Positions 25,400 through 36,669 of a stretch of 64,000 nt of DNA are shown here, one piece after another. Each line of letters starts with the position of its first letter. Within the stretch, counting starts at the first letter, position 1. Below the pieces are notes generated by a model that had not been told where the DNA came from, ran no database searches, and saw only the letters and a list, made by a program, of their open reading frames with translations. The position numbers were made by a program, and so were the translations under genes. The stretch lies in NCBI GenBank assembly GCA_012932295.1, contig JAAONU010000004.1, forward strand, positions 6,829,030 through 6,893,029, given 5' to 3'. This DNA comes from Cyclina sinensis (taxonomy: Eukaryota; Mollusca; Bivalvia; Venerida; Veneridae).

Positions 25400-25731
25400 G
25401 GTTATCTTCTCTCTTAAGGAACAGTTCTGAACAGTTCTACACACTTAAGCATTTTTGATAAAATCACTCATTTTAATGTTCACTCAAAAACAAAGCTTAA
25501 TCATAAAACATACAAAATGACATTTAAAACATTTTCATGACATTTATTTTCCAATTAGCTGAAAAAATACTAGAAAATGAAAAAGACTCCTGTTTTTATA
25601 AATTCATCTCAGAGTTAAGTCATTCAACCAGTTCCGATTGACATTTTGACTACTCAAATGGTGTCTTTAACTTATAGACATATTTATCTACAATCAGTGT
25701 CTCTTTTACATGTTTTAAAGACCCTGCTACA

Positions 25732-25816
25732 ATGTAGTGGTTTAGGCCACTTCCAACAACCTTGTTGTTGCCAACAGTGTTGGGGCTTCATGAAAGCGGT
25801 TGGGGTTCAATTCCCG
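25732..25816 (+). repeat. tRNA-like SINE head
   Basis: ATGTAGTGGTTTAGGCC (25732-25748) fits an A box, and GGGGTTCAATTCCC (25802-25815) fits a T-arm/B box almost perfectly. The segment between them ('aacaaccttgttgttgcc') forms a short stem. No clear acceptor stem was seen. It is probably a tRNA-derived SINE fragment. Confidence 0.55.
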
Positions 25817-25839
25817 TGAGAACCCTTAGGTTTATTTTG

Positions 25840-28310
25840 TCTACTTATGTACTTCAACAATACTCTCAGTCATATAGACGCTATGCATAATTTATATTTT
25901 CTTTATATTTGTCCTTCATTCCGTTAAGAAAGGGTGATTTGCCCAGAAAAATGGAAAAGTTTTCTCAAACCTAATCGGTCCACAGACCACATTGTTTTAA
26001 TATAATCCTATTATACCTGTATATAGTATTTTCATACATGTTTGAAAATGATGTGAGACGTGGCCTGTGTCTGTGAATCTGTCAAGAAAGCTATAATATA
26101 AACAAATAACCAGATTTCTACCTTTAATCTTCATTATTTGACCCACTTTTCCGAGAATTTCAATTGACAATATAATTATAAATGACCTCAGGTCATAACT
26201 TGTACTTATGTGTAGATGGGAGAATTTTACCACTGAAAAAGAAACATTTACTTATTCACTTACTTCGCCATTATTTAGCATTTCATCCAAAATACACGAC
26301 GGGCAAGTAATACTATTTCACCGTAAAACCACGGAAAACGCCGAAGGTCAAATTTGTTCTTCTACAGTTATCTCCCGTGTATAATAATTTGCGCTAGAAT
26401 CTTAAATTCTTTACTGGTTCCCTACGAAGTTTACATTAACATGATGCTTTTAACAACCGATTGACGATTATACTAAGTTTATGCATCATGTTTAAATACC
26501 TCTTTTTCTGAAGTTTAAACATATTTTTCTATCGTTCATGTAGTTAATGATTACCTTCTGGAATATTCAATTAACAACAGCCATGTGGCAGCAAACAAGA
26601 ATGATGTTGAATAAAAAGCCGATACATTAAAATTAAGAAACATAAAAGACTTAAGTAGTTGTTAACTTCTTGTCACATTCAATAGCAACAAAGTCAAATG
26701 AATTTACAAATACATAGTTTTCAGTCTATAATTTTACAGATAAACATTTCAAGATCACAACGGTACAAAAAATGTTAAACCACGGACTCTAAATGTGCAA
26801 ATATGAGTTATTTGAATATGGGAATGAATTGTAACAATAGCAATAGGAAACACGAAAAACAAATTACTTATAAATAGAATATATGCAACTTTATTGAAGT
26901 TGTCAATAAGTAGGACGCATATGAAAGTAAATTACATAAAATTGTAATTTAGCAGTAGACATACAGTGGCGGATATCCCCTTCCATACGTACGAGTATTG
27001 TATTTTTCTAAAGATTCGCCAAGTAACCGATCCATTGTGCCAGTTGTTTTACAAGTTTAATAAAAATAGTTACTTTTTATTCTTGGAATTAAGTTTAACA
27101 TGTTGTGAACTGATATTTTTGGCATCGTGTTATACGCTAGGGAATTATACAAATTAGATGACTAAAATTACTGCATACAGAAATACTTTTGATAGCCTTG
27201 ATCAAAATATCGTCAAAATAAATCATTACAAAAGATTTAACTGGAGTTCTAATTAAGGAAGGTTAAGATGGCCAATATTCAAGTAGATGTTGTGAGCTCT
27301 GTATTTCAAACATCTTTCTTCGTGAATGCCATAATATTATGTTAATACATTTTGATCAGTCACCTAGTTTTCATTCTCCTAGTTACTGATTTTATTAGCT
27401 GTTTTACACGGAATACATGTTTTAATAATTTCTCAAATCCTTACAGAGATACGACCAAAGGAATTCAGGAAAAACATGAAAAAAAGAGACTGAATTAGAG
27501 GAATACTGTTGAAATATCAAACCTTTATGTGTATCTTTATTTAGCCCTTTGATTTGGCCTTTTGTTCTTCATAATTAATAAATAAGATTAACTGCAATTC
27601 TGTTTAGATGTCGTTGACTGAGATACGGTACGAAATATTTTTGCAAAATCTATTCAGCTGTTTCCAAACCTGAACTGCTATCGAAAATGTATAGATTATA
27701 TTTAATGGAATGGCTACTTGAATCTTTTGACATAATCTGAGAAAAAATAATTGTATGAAAAAAATGTCTTCATCTTTATTTGATCCTAAAACACTTTTCC
27801 ATTTTTAAACTGCAAACGCGTTGCAATAATAAAAAAAATATATTTATTACTTTGGTTCATTTCTTCATAATGTCAAATTGCCTTCAGTCGTAGATTTTAA
27901 TTTGTTTTTATATTTCACTGCTCTGCGCATCATTTTTGTTGTTTTTTCTTTGTCGTCTACTGCTTATCACGATGTGTGTTTTTCACACGATATTTATAAA
28001 CTGTCTGGAACAGCCTGTTTATATACAGAACTATACTTATGTTATTGTAATGCTATAGACGAAATCGATCATTTGCTGCTGCGGATGTATGTGGTGGCAT
28101 CCAGTTGTATATGGTTATTTACAGAATGTTTTCATACCATCAACTCTACTGAACAGAACAGAACAGAAGTTTTCATTGTATTGTACTTTTATGATATATC
28201 ATCCACATTGTATTTTGGTAAGTTGTATTGGAAGCTATTTACGTTAATTTCAAATGCGATAGGTACCATGCGATTAACTGAAAATCAGTTGAGGAAAAAC
28301 AACAAATGAA
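25840..28310. other. AT-rich sequence without recognisable features
   Basis: The 143-codon frame ending at 28309 is the longest uninterrupted one nearby, but it opens at a TTG, has no recognisable domain, and its first ATG lies more than 60 codons in. I do not call it a gene. Confidence 0.45.
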
Positions 28311-28321
28311 ATTTCTTTTTA

Positions 28322-28390
28322 AGAGTGATCTGTAAGATACAAAAGGTTTGACTTAATTCTACTGTCTGAGTGGAACGCTTAATAACGTCC
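28322..28390 (+). repeat. Triplicated non-coding block, copy A part 1
   Basis: The phrase '(g)ta(c/a)aaaggttt(g)acttaatt...ctgtctgag' matches about 44098-44160 and 58320-58380. In this copy it is separated from part 2 (29430-30020) by about 1 kb that I could not match to the others. Confidence 0.6.
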
Positions 28391-29430
28391 ACTGTTATAA
28401 GAAGTTAATTGTCATCCACCATCATTTCCAGATTAAGCGGAATAAAGATACCGAATTGGTCCAATTTTGATGTAACTGTCTGTCAAGCAGTAAGTTAACG
28501 GATTTGCCTTGATCTGTCTTTTTGGTTTCATCAACACATCACAAAACAGAACAATGGAAGATCAATGAGGTTTTCTCGAATTATTTTCCAATGTGTAATT
28601 CTCTATCAAATCTCTCCAATTCATAACTGCCAAAAACCTTTTCGTGTCAGCATGAGAACTATCAGATGTTTTGTTTAGCAAAGATCAACTGCTTTGAGAA
28701 ACTAATGACAAATGAATGCTGTGTTTTATAATAGGTATTAAAACATATTTTAATAAAGATTATTGCCTTTTATTCCAGGTTATATTTTAATACAACACTC
28801 TTAAGTCCGAATACACTAATCGTTTCTGCAAATGAATGAGCGATATGGTTAGTTCCGGCATAAAATTCTTCATTGTTTTATTTTCTTTAGATTTCAACAC
28901 TGCAATAATGATATTGATAATTTTCATTTGAACAACTTAGTTTTATATTTGTTTAAATGTAAGTCCTATCTTAGTTTCTATTGCACCAATTCTGAGCATA
29001 ATTAATATAGCTGAACGGTAATACAGCCCGCACTCGGTATGTAACAATCGCTTAAGTCAAATTTCTGGCAAAGTCGAAATAATTTTCAGGTCCCGGAAAT
29101 AAACCTTCTTTATTTATATTTTTAACACCTGTTAAGCCGAATTCGAATTGTATTTCTAAGTTCATATCATATATATTTCTATTAAATAAAAACAAACTAA
29201 CCTAAGTAATTTTTTCCTCTTTAATCGAATATGAGGGAAGAATTCATAAATATATTTCTAGTATTTTTTGTTTAAGATAAAGATAATTTATATCTATTTT
29301 TTCTTACCTTTAAACCGATGCCAGATATGGACCTATTAAATGTTTTTTTTAGTTTAAATAATAGTTTAAAATTATATAACTAGGCTAATACGGTTACAAG
29401 AGTTTAAAATTCATCTGATGAATGTTCTTT
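28391..29430. other. AT-rich sequence between the two parts of copy A
   Basis: I could not match this to copies B or C, where the corresponding distance is about 300-450 bp. It may contain an old insertion, but no ends were recognised. Confidence 0.4.
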
Positions 29431-30020
29431 TGTCTATGTAGTCGGACAATTTAATTTAATAAGGTAAAATGACGCTGATCAAGAAGAACTGTTCGACCAA
29501 ACGAAATGTTTTGATCAAACATTAATAAGGCAAATGAAGTTATGATCGCTTCACGGGAAAATGTTCATACAGTTCCTTTAGATATAATGTACGTAATACT
29601 TCTTACAATTCCATTGCTGTATTAGTTTAAAGTCTTTTTCTTAAATCTTATTAAGATAACCGAGATACTTTAGAGAACTAATAGAGTTAATGCGTCGTTT
29701 CCTTTTTGTGTGGCCGTAAGGTAATGTTGAGACAATAGTATCACGGAACTGTCAATTCTAATAGAAGCCGGCTGTGTATACGTAATTAAATACTCTCATA
29801 TTGAGGTACAGAAGCCAGAGACACTTTGAGCTATTTCCTCGCGTTGATGTGTTACAGCTGCCAGGTATAAAAGGAGTAGTTCACAAATATATTTGTTCAG
29901 CCTTCATGGAAAGTGTCAAATAATTCTTAAACGAATCAGCTTCTGAAAGGCCTTTGAAGTATAAGTCTGACAGCTTGTCTTCTCACTTCTGCAATTTTAA
30001 ATAGAATTCTTTGCTCCATT
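29430..30020 (+). repeat. Triplicated non-coding block, copy A part 2
   Basis: This is collinear with 44410-45030 and 58795-59350. Shared phrases in order are 'ga(c/t)gctgat(c)...ctgttcgaccaaa(c/t)gaaat', 'taatgcgt(c)gt...cctttttgt(g)tgg', 'gagacagaagcc'-type text, 'cagctgtcag/cagctgccag', 'cagcctt/tagcctt', 'tcagct(t)ctgaaagg' and 'tgacag(c/a)ttgtc(t)tctcac'. There is no conserved reading frame across the three copies. The preserved order over about 600 bp supports common descent and not chance AT-rich similarity. It could be a promoter plus untranslated first exon of a duplicated gene, or an uncharacterised dispersed repeat. Confidence 0.7.
29866..29874 (+). promoter_or_regulatory. TATA-like box in repeated block
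   Basis: TATAAAAGG lies within 'gctgccaggtataaaaggag'. In copy B the same position reads ATATTAAAAGG (44889-44899) within 'gctgtcagatattaaaagg'. In copy C it has decayed to 'ctctaaaaatg'. In copies A and B the conserved 'gcctt' phrase follows about 30-45 bp downstream, where transcription would be expected to start. This is inference from sequence alone. Confidence 0.35.
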
Positions 30021-30024
30021 TATT

Positions 30025-30785
30025 TATTTTCAAAATGCATAGGATGAACCATTCTGATACACATAGAATAACAGCGTCAAAAAGCTGTTACTGAAAGCGG
30101 CATTTTCAGTATATGTATTAAACAAAAGGTGTCATTAAAAAGATAGGCAGTCGTGTTATTGGGAAAGTATACACTGACAATCTGAGTACAAATACTGCAT
30201 CCCAATTTATTTGGCGAGATGCAAGCGAGCGCAAAAAAAGTTCTTACTTGACGAAAGGGAAATATAAACAATGTTGAATCCGACCTCTACGACATATTCG
30301 CCGATAATTTACCAGCACTGCCTTCTATCACGAATATCAAATGTGTAATATTTTAAGCAGTTGGAAAATGCTTATGAACCTACTAGATTACATTTAGGTT
30401 CAGAGCCAAAAAGCTCGTTTCCAAGAGTCTTTTCCTTTTTTGGCAAGTGACCAATGAAATATTGATGTTTTTGTCTACCAATGACATTTTAGCAGCGATC
30501 CTTCTTTCACTTTACAATAAACAGGAAGTCAAGGTGACATAGACGGCATACGGCGAAAAACAACCCAATTCGTATCAACATCACTAGACGATCCAAAGTA
30601 AAAAAATGTAAACAGTTAGGGGCCTGCCAGATGGTAGCAGTTACCTGTGTGCATCCTCCTAACTCACCCCTTCATTCGGTTATTGCTATATCGCTATTTT
30701 ATATTTGTGCGTATGCTTGTTAACTGGTGCAGACTAATGAAAACAACACACTCTTTTTGCAATTGCAAAACTGAAAAATACTTAA
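30025..30785. other. AT-rich sequence without recognisable features
   Basis: Nothing was recognised between the repeated block and the array element that ends at 30792. Confidence 0.45.
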
Positions 30786-30791
30786 ATAAAC

Positions 30792-33530
30792 AAACTAGAA
30801 CTATCACTAAAGGTGATTAATACCCCCACATGGGTGCTTGATACTGGAACTGGAAAGCTTAGAATCAATGGCATAAAGTGACATAAAAAACCATGGAAAT
30901 ATGTATATATTTTATATTTAATAATATTGTATATAGAGAAAACAATTACCGGTAGACCACTGAACTGTATATTTTCTAGTAGAACTAGCTGATGCTCTAG
31001 CTGATCTCTTATGGAATAAGACATCTAGAGCATTCACGAGCTTTACTTCAAAAACGATCATCATCAAATTTTACAAGTACATATTTGGGCTTGAATGCAT
31101 CCTTATCCATCTGGGAATAAATCCCTGACTGTTCCTGTAACTCATGAGGTATCATCCAGAAACTGTTTTTCTATTTTTAGTTAAGGTGAACAGTGATCTT
31201 GATCCAACTGGCCCAATTTTCAATCCCAAGCGTCGTCTTTATAGAAACAATTTTTAAAGAAAATTTCATCACAATATCTCATACTCAGGTTATTGAGAAG
31301 AACCTTTTTTATTTTTAGTAACAGTGACCTTGACATTGACCTCAGCAGCTCCAAAGTCGAACTTGACCTGTATTTTATGATGTTACACCTGTGTACCAAA
31401 TATTGTTTATATCTGTCAAGCCTTTCATGAGTTTTTATCCGGAAACCAGTTTTTCTATTTTTAGTTTAAACGAACAGTGACCTTGACCCAAAAGGCAAAA
31501 TTTTCAATCCCAAGCGTCGTCTTCATAGAAGCTACCTTTACGGCAAATTTCATCACAATATCTCATTCCTAACTCAAGTTATTAAGTAGAAACCATTTAT
31601 TTTTTATTTTTAGTAACAGTGACCTTGACCTTAACCCCACCAGCCCCAATATAAAACTTGAACTGTATCATATGATGTTACACCTGTGTACCGAAAATTG
31701 TTTAAATCTGTCAAGATTTCATGAGTTATCATCCGGAAACCATTTTTCAACCATTTTATTATTTTTAGTAACAGTGACCTTGACCTTGGCACCACCATCC
31801 CCAATATCGAAGTTGACTTGTATGTTATGATTTTACACCTGTGTACCAAACTGTTTAAATCTGTCAAGCTATTCATGAGTTATTGTCCGAAAACCGTTTT
31901 TCTATTTTTATTAACAGTGACTTGACCTTGGCCCCACCAGCCCAATTATCGATGTTACACCTGTGTACCAAAAATTGTTTAAATCTGTCAAGCTATTCAT
32001 GAGTTATTGTTTCGAAACCGTTTTTCTTTTTTCATTAACAGTGACCTTGATCTTGGCCCCACCAGCCCCAATATCGAACGTGTCCTGTACCTTATGATGT
32101 TACACACGTGTACCAAAAGATTTTGTAAATCTGTCTAGCCTTTCATGCGTAATCATCCAAAAACCGTTTTTCTATTTTAAGTAACATTGACCTTGACTTT
32201 GGCCGCACAAGCCCCAATATCGAACTTTACCTGTATGTTGTGATGTTACAACTGTGTATCAAATTCTTTTTAAATCTGTCAAGCCTTACTTGATTACTGT
32301 CCGGAAACCGTTTTTCTATTTTAAGCAACAGTGACTTTGACCTTGGCTCCACCAGCCCCAATATCAAACTTGACCTGTATCTTATGATGTCACACCTGTG
32401 TACCAAAAATTGTTTAAATCTGTCAAGCCTTTCATGAGTTATTGTCCGGAAACCGTTTTTTGCTAATTTTTGTCACAGTGACTTGACCTTGACCCCACCA
32501 GCCCCAATATCGAAATTGACCTGTATCTTATGATGTTACAGTTGTGTACCGAAAATTGTTTAAATCTGTCTAGTCTTTCATGAGTTATAATCCGGAAACC
32601 ATTTTTCAACAATTTTAATATTTTTAGTAACAGTGACCTTGACCTTGGCACCACCATCCCCAATATCGAAGTTGACCTGTATGTTATGATTTTACACCTG
32701 TGTACCAAATTGTTTAAATCTGTCAAGCCATTCATGAGTTACTGTCCGAAAACCGTTTTTCTATTTTTATTAACAGTGACCTTGACCTTGGCCCTACCAG
32801 CCCCAATATCGATGTTACACCTGTTTACCATAAATTGTTTAAATCTGTCAAGCCATTCATGAGTTATTGTCTGGAAACCGTTTTTCCTTTTTTATTAACA
32901 GTGACCTTGAACTTGGCCCCACCAGCCCCAATATCGAAACTGACCTGTACCTTATGATGTTACACACGTGTACCAAAGAATTTTATAAATATGTCTAGCC
33001 TTTCATGCGTAATCATCCAAAAACCGTTTTCTATTTTTAGTAACATTGACCTTGACCTTGGCCCCACAAGTCCCAATATCGAACTTTACCTGTATCTTGT
33101 GTTACAATTGTGTATCAATGATTTTTAAATCTGTCTAGCCTTACTTGATTATCGTCCGGAAACCGTTTTTCTATTTTAAATAACAGTGACTTTGACCTTG
33201 GCTCCACCAGCCCCAATATCAAACTTGACCTGTATCTTATGATGTCACACCTGTGTACCAAAAATTGTTTAAATCTGTCAAGCCTTTCATGAGTTATTGT
33301 CCGGAAACCGTTTTTCTAATTTTTGTCACAGTGACCTTGACCTTGACCCCACCAGCCCCAATATCGAACTTGACCTGTATCTTATGATGTTACAGTTTTG
33401 TACCGAAAATTGTTTAAATCTGTCTAGCCTTTCATGAGTTATCGTCCGGAAACCATGACAGACTGACAGACCGACCGACCGACAAGCTCACTCCTATATA
33501 CCCCCTCAAACTTTGTTTTTGGGGGTATAA
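30792..33530 (-). mobile_element. Complete minus-strand array element, TATACCCCC family
   Basis: On the minus strand it opens with a hairpin, TATACCCCC pairing with GGGGGTATA (33497-33529), then GTGAGCTTGTCGGTCGG and CTGTCAGTCTGTC repeats. It closes with GGGGGTATTA, hairpin ATCAC-CTTTA-GTGAT (30803-30817) and AGTTCTAGTTTG. The last 5' arm is thus repeated, inverted, just inside the 3' hairpin. Between them lie about sixteen tandem units of 124-155 bp. Most contain TGACCTTGACCTTGGCCCCA, 'ccagccccaatatcgaa' and 'acctgtgtaccaaa'. No protein is encoded. The ends fit a non-autonomous Helentron/Helitron2-like element, an inference from terminal structure. Confidence 0.75.
31135..33440 (+). repeat. 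Tandem array with six-unit higher-order repeat
   Basis: Successive 'cagtgac' landmarks lie at about 31617, 31772, 31915, 32039, 32187, 32330, 32477, 32631, 32774, 32899, 33046, 33184 and 33327. The spacing pattern 155-143-124-148-143-147 is repeated as 154-143-125-147-138-143. The landmarks therefore match at an offset of about 850-860 bp, and rare variants ('caccaccatccccaatatcgaag', the short 124-bp unit) recur at the same offset. This is a duplication of a six-unit block. Long open frames on the minus strand (31631-31876 and 32463-32735) are duplicated by-products of it. Confidence 0.85.
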
Positions 33531-33929
33531 CACACAAAAATATTACAAATTAATATTCTTCCATCAAGCATCTAAATTTGAGACAGACATTTGGCATTCG
33601 TTATGCTTGCAATAAATTTATGTCTTCCTTGAACCTCGTGACTACCCACGTGACTATAGCTAATTTGCAAAAAGTTGATGTGTCATTAAATTTGTGAAAC
33701 CGTCGGTGTTTCCTGTAGATTAGACGTAAGTAGGGTTGCATTTTGTTAGTTGAATAATGGAAATGTTCGTCGAAAGCATAGAAGTAGCACATAAGTAAAT
33801 TATGCTATTGTGTTATACTTACCTCTGTAAATGAAAACGGAGTTTTGATATAAGTACTTGGTTTGTGAAAGAGAAATGCTGTTAAATTGAACATAAAACA
33901 TGTCAGCAGTTTGAACCTGAAATCTTTTT
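33531..33929. other. Spacer between two array elements
   Basis: About 400 bp of AT-rich sequence without recognisable content separates the minus-strand element from the plus-strand one. Confidence 0.5.
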
Positions 33930-34019
33930 AGCTCACCTGAGCATGCTCATGTGAGCTTTTAGGATCCTTGATTGTCCGGCGTCCGTCCGTCCGTCCGTCC
34001 GTCCGTCGTCCACAATTCA

Positions 34020-35180
34020 TTCAAACAACATCTCCTCTGAAACCACTGGGCAAAATTTAATGAAACTTGCCTAGAATGTTCCTTGCATGAAGCTCTACCA
34101 AGTTTGTTCAAATGGTTCCGGTCCATTGCATTTCTGGGTCACAGGAGCTAAAAACAGATTTTGAAACTTGGATCTTTAAAAATCTTCTTGTCAGAAACCA
34201 CAAGGCCTGGAGCTTTGATATTTGGTATAAAGCATCATCTAGTGGACCTCTACCAAGTTTGTTCAAATTATGATCCTGGGGTCAAAAATGGCCCCGCCCC
34301 AGGGGTAACTTGTTTTACATAGAGTTATATAGGAAAAACTTTAAAAATCTTCTTGTCAGAAACCGTAAGGCATAGAGCTTAGATATTTGGTGTGCAGCAT
34401 TGTCTAGTGGACCTCTACTAAGTTTGTTCAAATCATGGCCTCTGGGTCAAAAATGGCCCCGCCCCAGGGGTAACTTGTTTTACATAGAGTTATATAGGAA
34501 AAACTTTAAAAATCTTCTTGTCAGAAACCGTAAGGCATAGAGCTAAGATATTTGGTGTGTAGCATTGTCTAGTGGACCTCTACCAAGTTTGTTCAAATCA
34601 TGGCCTCTGGGTCAAAAATGGCCCGGCCCCAGGGGTAACTTGTTTTACATAGAGTTATATAGGAAAAACTTTCAAAATCTTCTTGTCAGAAACCGTAAGG
34701 CATAGAGCTTAGATATTTGGTGTGTAGCATTGTCTAGTGGACCTTCACCAAGTTTGTTCAAATCATGGCCTCTGGGTCAAAATGGCCCCGCCCCAGGGGT
34801 AACTAGTTTTACATAGAGTTATATAGGAAAAACTTCGAAACTCTTCTTGTCAGAAACCGTAAGGCATAAGGCTTAGGTATTTGGTATGTAGCATTGTCTA
34901 GTGGACCTCTACCAAGTTTGTTCAAATTATACCTCTGGGGTCAAATTTGGCCCCACCCTGGGGTCATTGGTTTTACATAGGCTTATATAGGAAAAACTTC
35001 GAAAATCTTCTTGTCTGAAACCACAAGGCCCTGAGCCTTAAGATTTGGTATGTAGCATTGTCTAGTGGACCTCTACCAAGTTTGTTCAAATTATACCTCT
35101 GGGGTCAAATTTGGCCCCAACCCAGGGTCATTGTTTAACATAGGCTTATATAGTGATAACTTTGAAAATCTTCTTGTAGA
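34020..35180 (+). repeat. Tandem array, about 166-bp units
   Basis: About seven units each carry 'accaagtttgttcaaat' (about 34097, 34253, 34419, 34591, 34750, 34911, 35083), 'aaaatcttcttgtcagaaacc', 'gtctagtggacc' and, in the middle units, 'ggccccgccccaggggtaac'. The central units are nearly identical while the outer ones are diverged, consistent with homogenisation from the middle. Confidence 0.9.
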
Positions 35181-36600
35181 AGGAGAAGTAACATTTTCAG
35201 TCCAAATAATCTGGAAATTTGTCAGACAGGTTGTTTCTATGATTTCAAGCTCAAGTTCGAATACGGGTCATCTTGGTTTAAAAACTAGGTCACAGAGCCC
35301 AAAAATAGAAAAATCTCGTTAACACTCTAGAGGTTACATTTTCAGTCAAAATATCCCAGAAATTTGTCAAAAAGGTTGTTTTGATGATTTTTAGCTCAAG
35401 TTCAAAATTGGGTCATCTGGGGTCAAAAACTAGGTCACAGAGCCCAAATATGGAAAAACCTTGTAAACACTCTAGAGGTAATATTTTCAGTCCAAATAAC
35501 CAGGAATCTGTCAGAAAGGTTGTTTCAATGATTTCTAGATTAAATTTGAATATGGGTCATCTGGATTAAAAAACTAGGTCACAGAGCCCAAAAATAGAAA
35601 AAAACTTGTTAACATTCTATAAGCTACTTTTCAGTCCAAATATTCTCCAAATTTGTCAGAAAAAAAGTTTTAATGATTTCTAGCTCAGATTCGAATAAAG
35701 GTCATCTGGGGTCAAAAACTAGGTCACAGACCCCAAATATGGAAAAACCTTGTTAACACGCATTGAGGTAACATTTTCAGTTCAAGTAACCATGAAATTT
35801 GTCAGAAAGGTTGTTTTAATGATTTCTAGCTCAGTTTTGAATATGGGTTATCTGGGGTCAAAAACTAGGACACAGGGCCAAAAAGAAGAAAATCCTTGTT
35901 AATGTTCAAGAGGTTACATTTTCAGTCCAAATGTCCTTGAAATTTGTCAGAAAGGTTGTTTCAATGATTTCTAGCCCAGATTAGGATATGGGTCATCTGG
36001 GATCAAAAACAGGGACACAGAGCCCTAAAATGTTAAAACCATTTAAACTATCCAGAGGTTAGTCATTTTCAGTCCAAATATCCTGGAAATTTGTCAGACA
36101 GGTTGTTTTGATGATTTCTAGCTCAAGTACTAATATGGATCATCTTTGGTCAAAAACTAGGTCACAGAGCCCAAATATGGAAAAATCTTGTTAACACTCA
36201 AGAGTTAAGATTGTAATTCCAAATAACCTGAAAATTTGTCAGAAAGGTTGTTTCTATGATTTCCAGCTCAACTTTGAATATGGGTCATCTGGATTAAAAA
36301 ACTAGGTCACAGAGCCTAAATATCGAAAAACTTTGTAAACACTCAGAGGCTACATTTTCAGTCCAAATGTCTTTGAAATTTGTCAGAAAGGTTGTTTTGA
36401 TGATTTCAAGCTGAGGTTTGGATATGGATCATCTGGGGTTAAAAACTAGGTCACAGAGCCCAAATATGGAAAAACCTTGTTAACACTCTAAAGGCTACAC
36501 TTTCAGTCCAAATAACCTTGAAATTTGTCAGAAAGATTGTTTCAATATTTTCTAGGTCAAGTTTGAATATGGGTCATCTGGGGTCAATTAACCAGGTCCA
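35165..36600 (+). repeat. Tandem array, about 146-bp units
   Basis: About ten units each carry 'attttcagtccaaat', 'gaaatttgtcagaaaggttg', 'tgatttctagctca', 'tatgggtcatctgggg' and 'aaaactaggtcacagagccc'. Landmarks 'aggttgttt' fall near 35229, 35365, 35518, 35810, 35955, 36101, 36247 and 36393. The units are unrelated to those of the preceding array, so the element holds two independent satellites. Confidence 0.9.
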
Positions 36601-36669
36601 TAGCAACTTTGTTAAAAGCAGTCATATTCAGGTGAGCGATATAGGGCCATCATGGCCCTCTTGTATAAA

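Larger units (their letters stand above)
33930..36664 (+). mobile_element. Complete AGCTCACC-family array element
   Basis: The 5' end is a 28-base near-perfect palindrome, AGCTCACCTGAGCA then TGCTCATGTGAGCT (33930-33957, 13 of 14 pairs), followed at 33978-34010 by a (GTCC)n run. The 3' end is AGGTGAGCGATAT, hairpin GGGCCATCATGGCCC (36644-36658) and TCTTGT. AGGTGAGC near the 3' end is the inverted copy of the first bases of the element. The body has two different arrays, listed separately. There is no coding capacity. The closest described class I can name is the Helentron/Helitron2 rolling-circle group with asymmetric terminal inverted repeats. Assignment is by architecture only. Confidence 0.8.

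Noticed and set aside
25318..25816. Two functional tRNA genes
   Set aside because: A and B boxes are present but acceptor stems do not pair, so SINE heads or relics are more likely.
27878..28309. 143-codon open frame, among the longest in the window
   Set aside because: It opens at TTG, its first ATG is more than 60 codons inside, there is no recognisable domain and no matching frame in copies B or C of the adjacent repeated block.
31631..32735. Two similar open frames on the minus strand (81 and 90 codons)
   Set aside because: Their similarity comes from the 860-bp duplication of satellite units, and their codons simply follow the unit sequence.
31135..36600. Regular repeats that could be mistaken for a CRISPR array
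   Set aside because: Units are 124-180 bp, tandem, with no short repeat plus unique spacer pattern, and the sequence is clearly animal.
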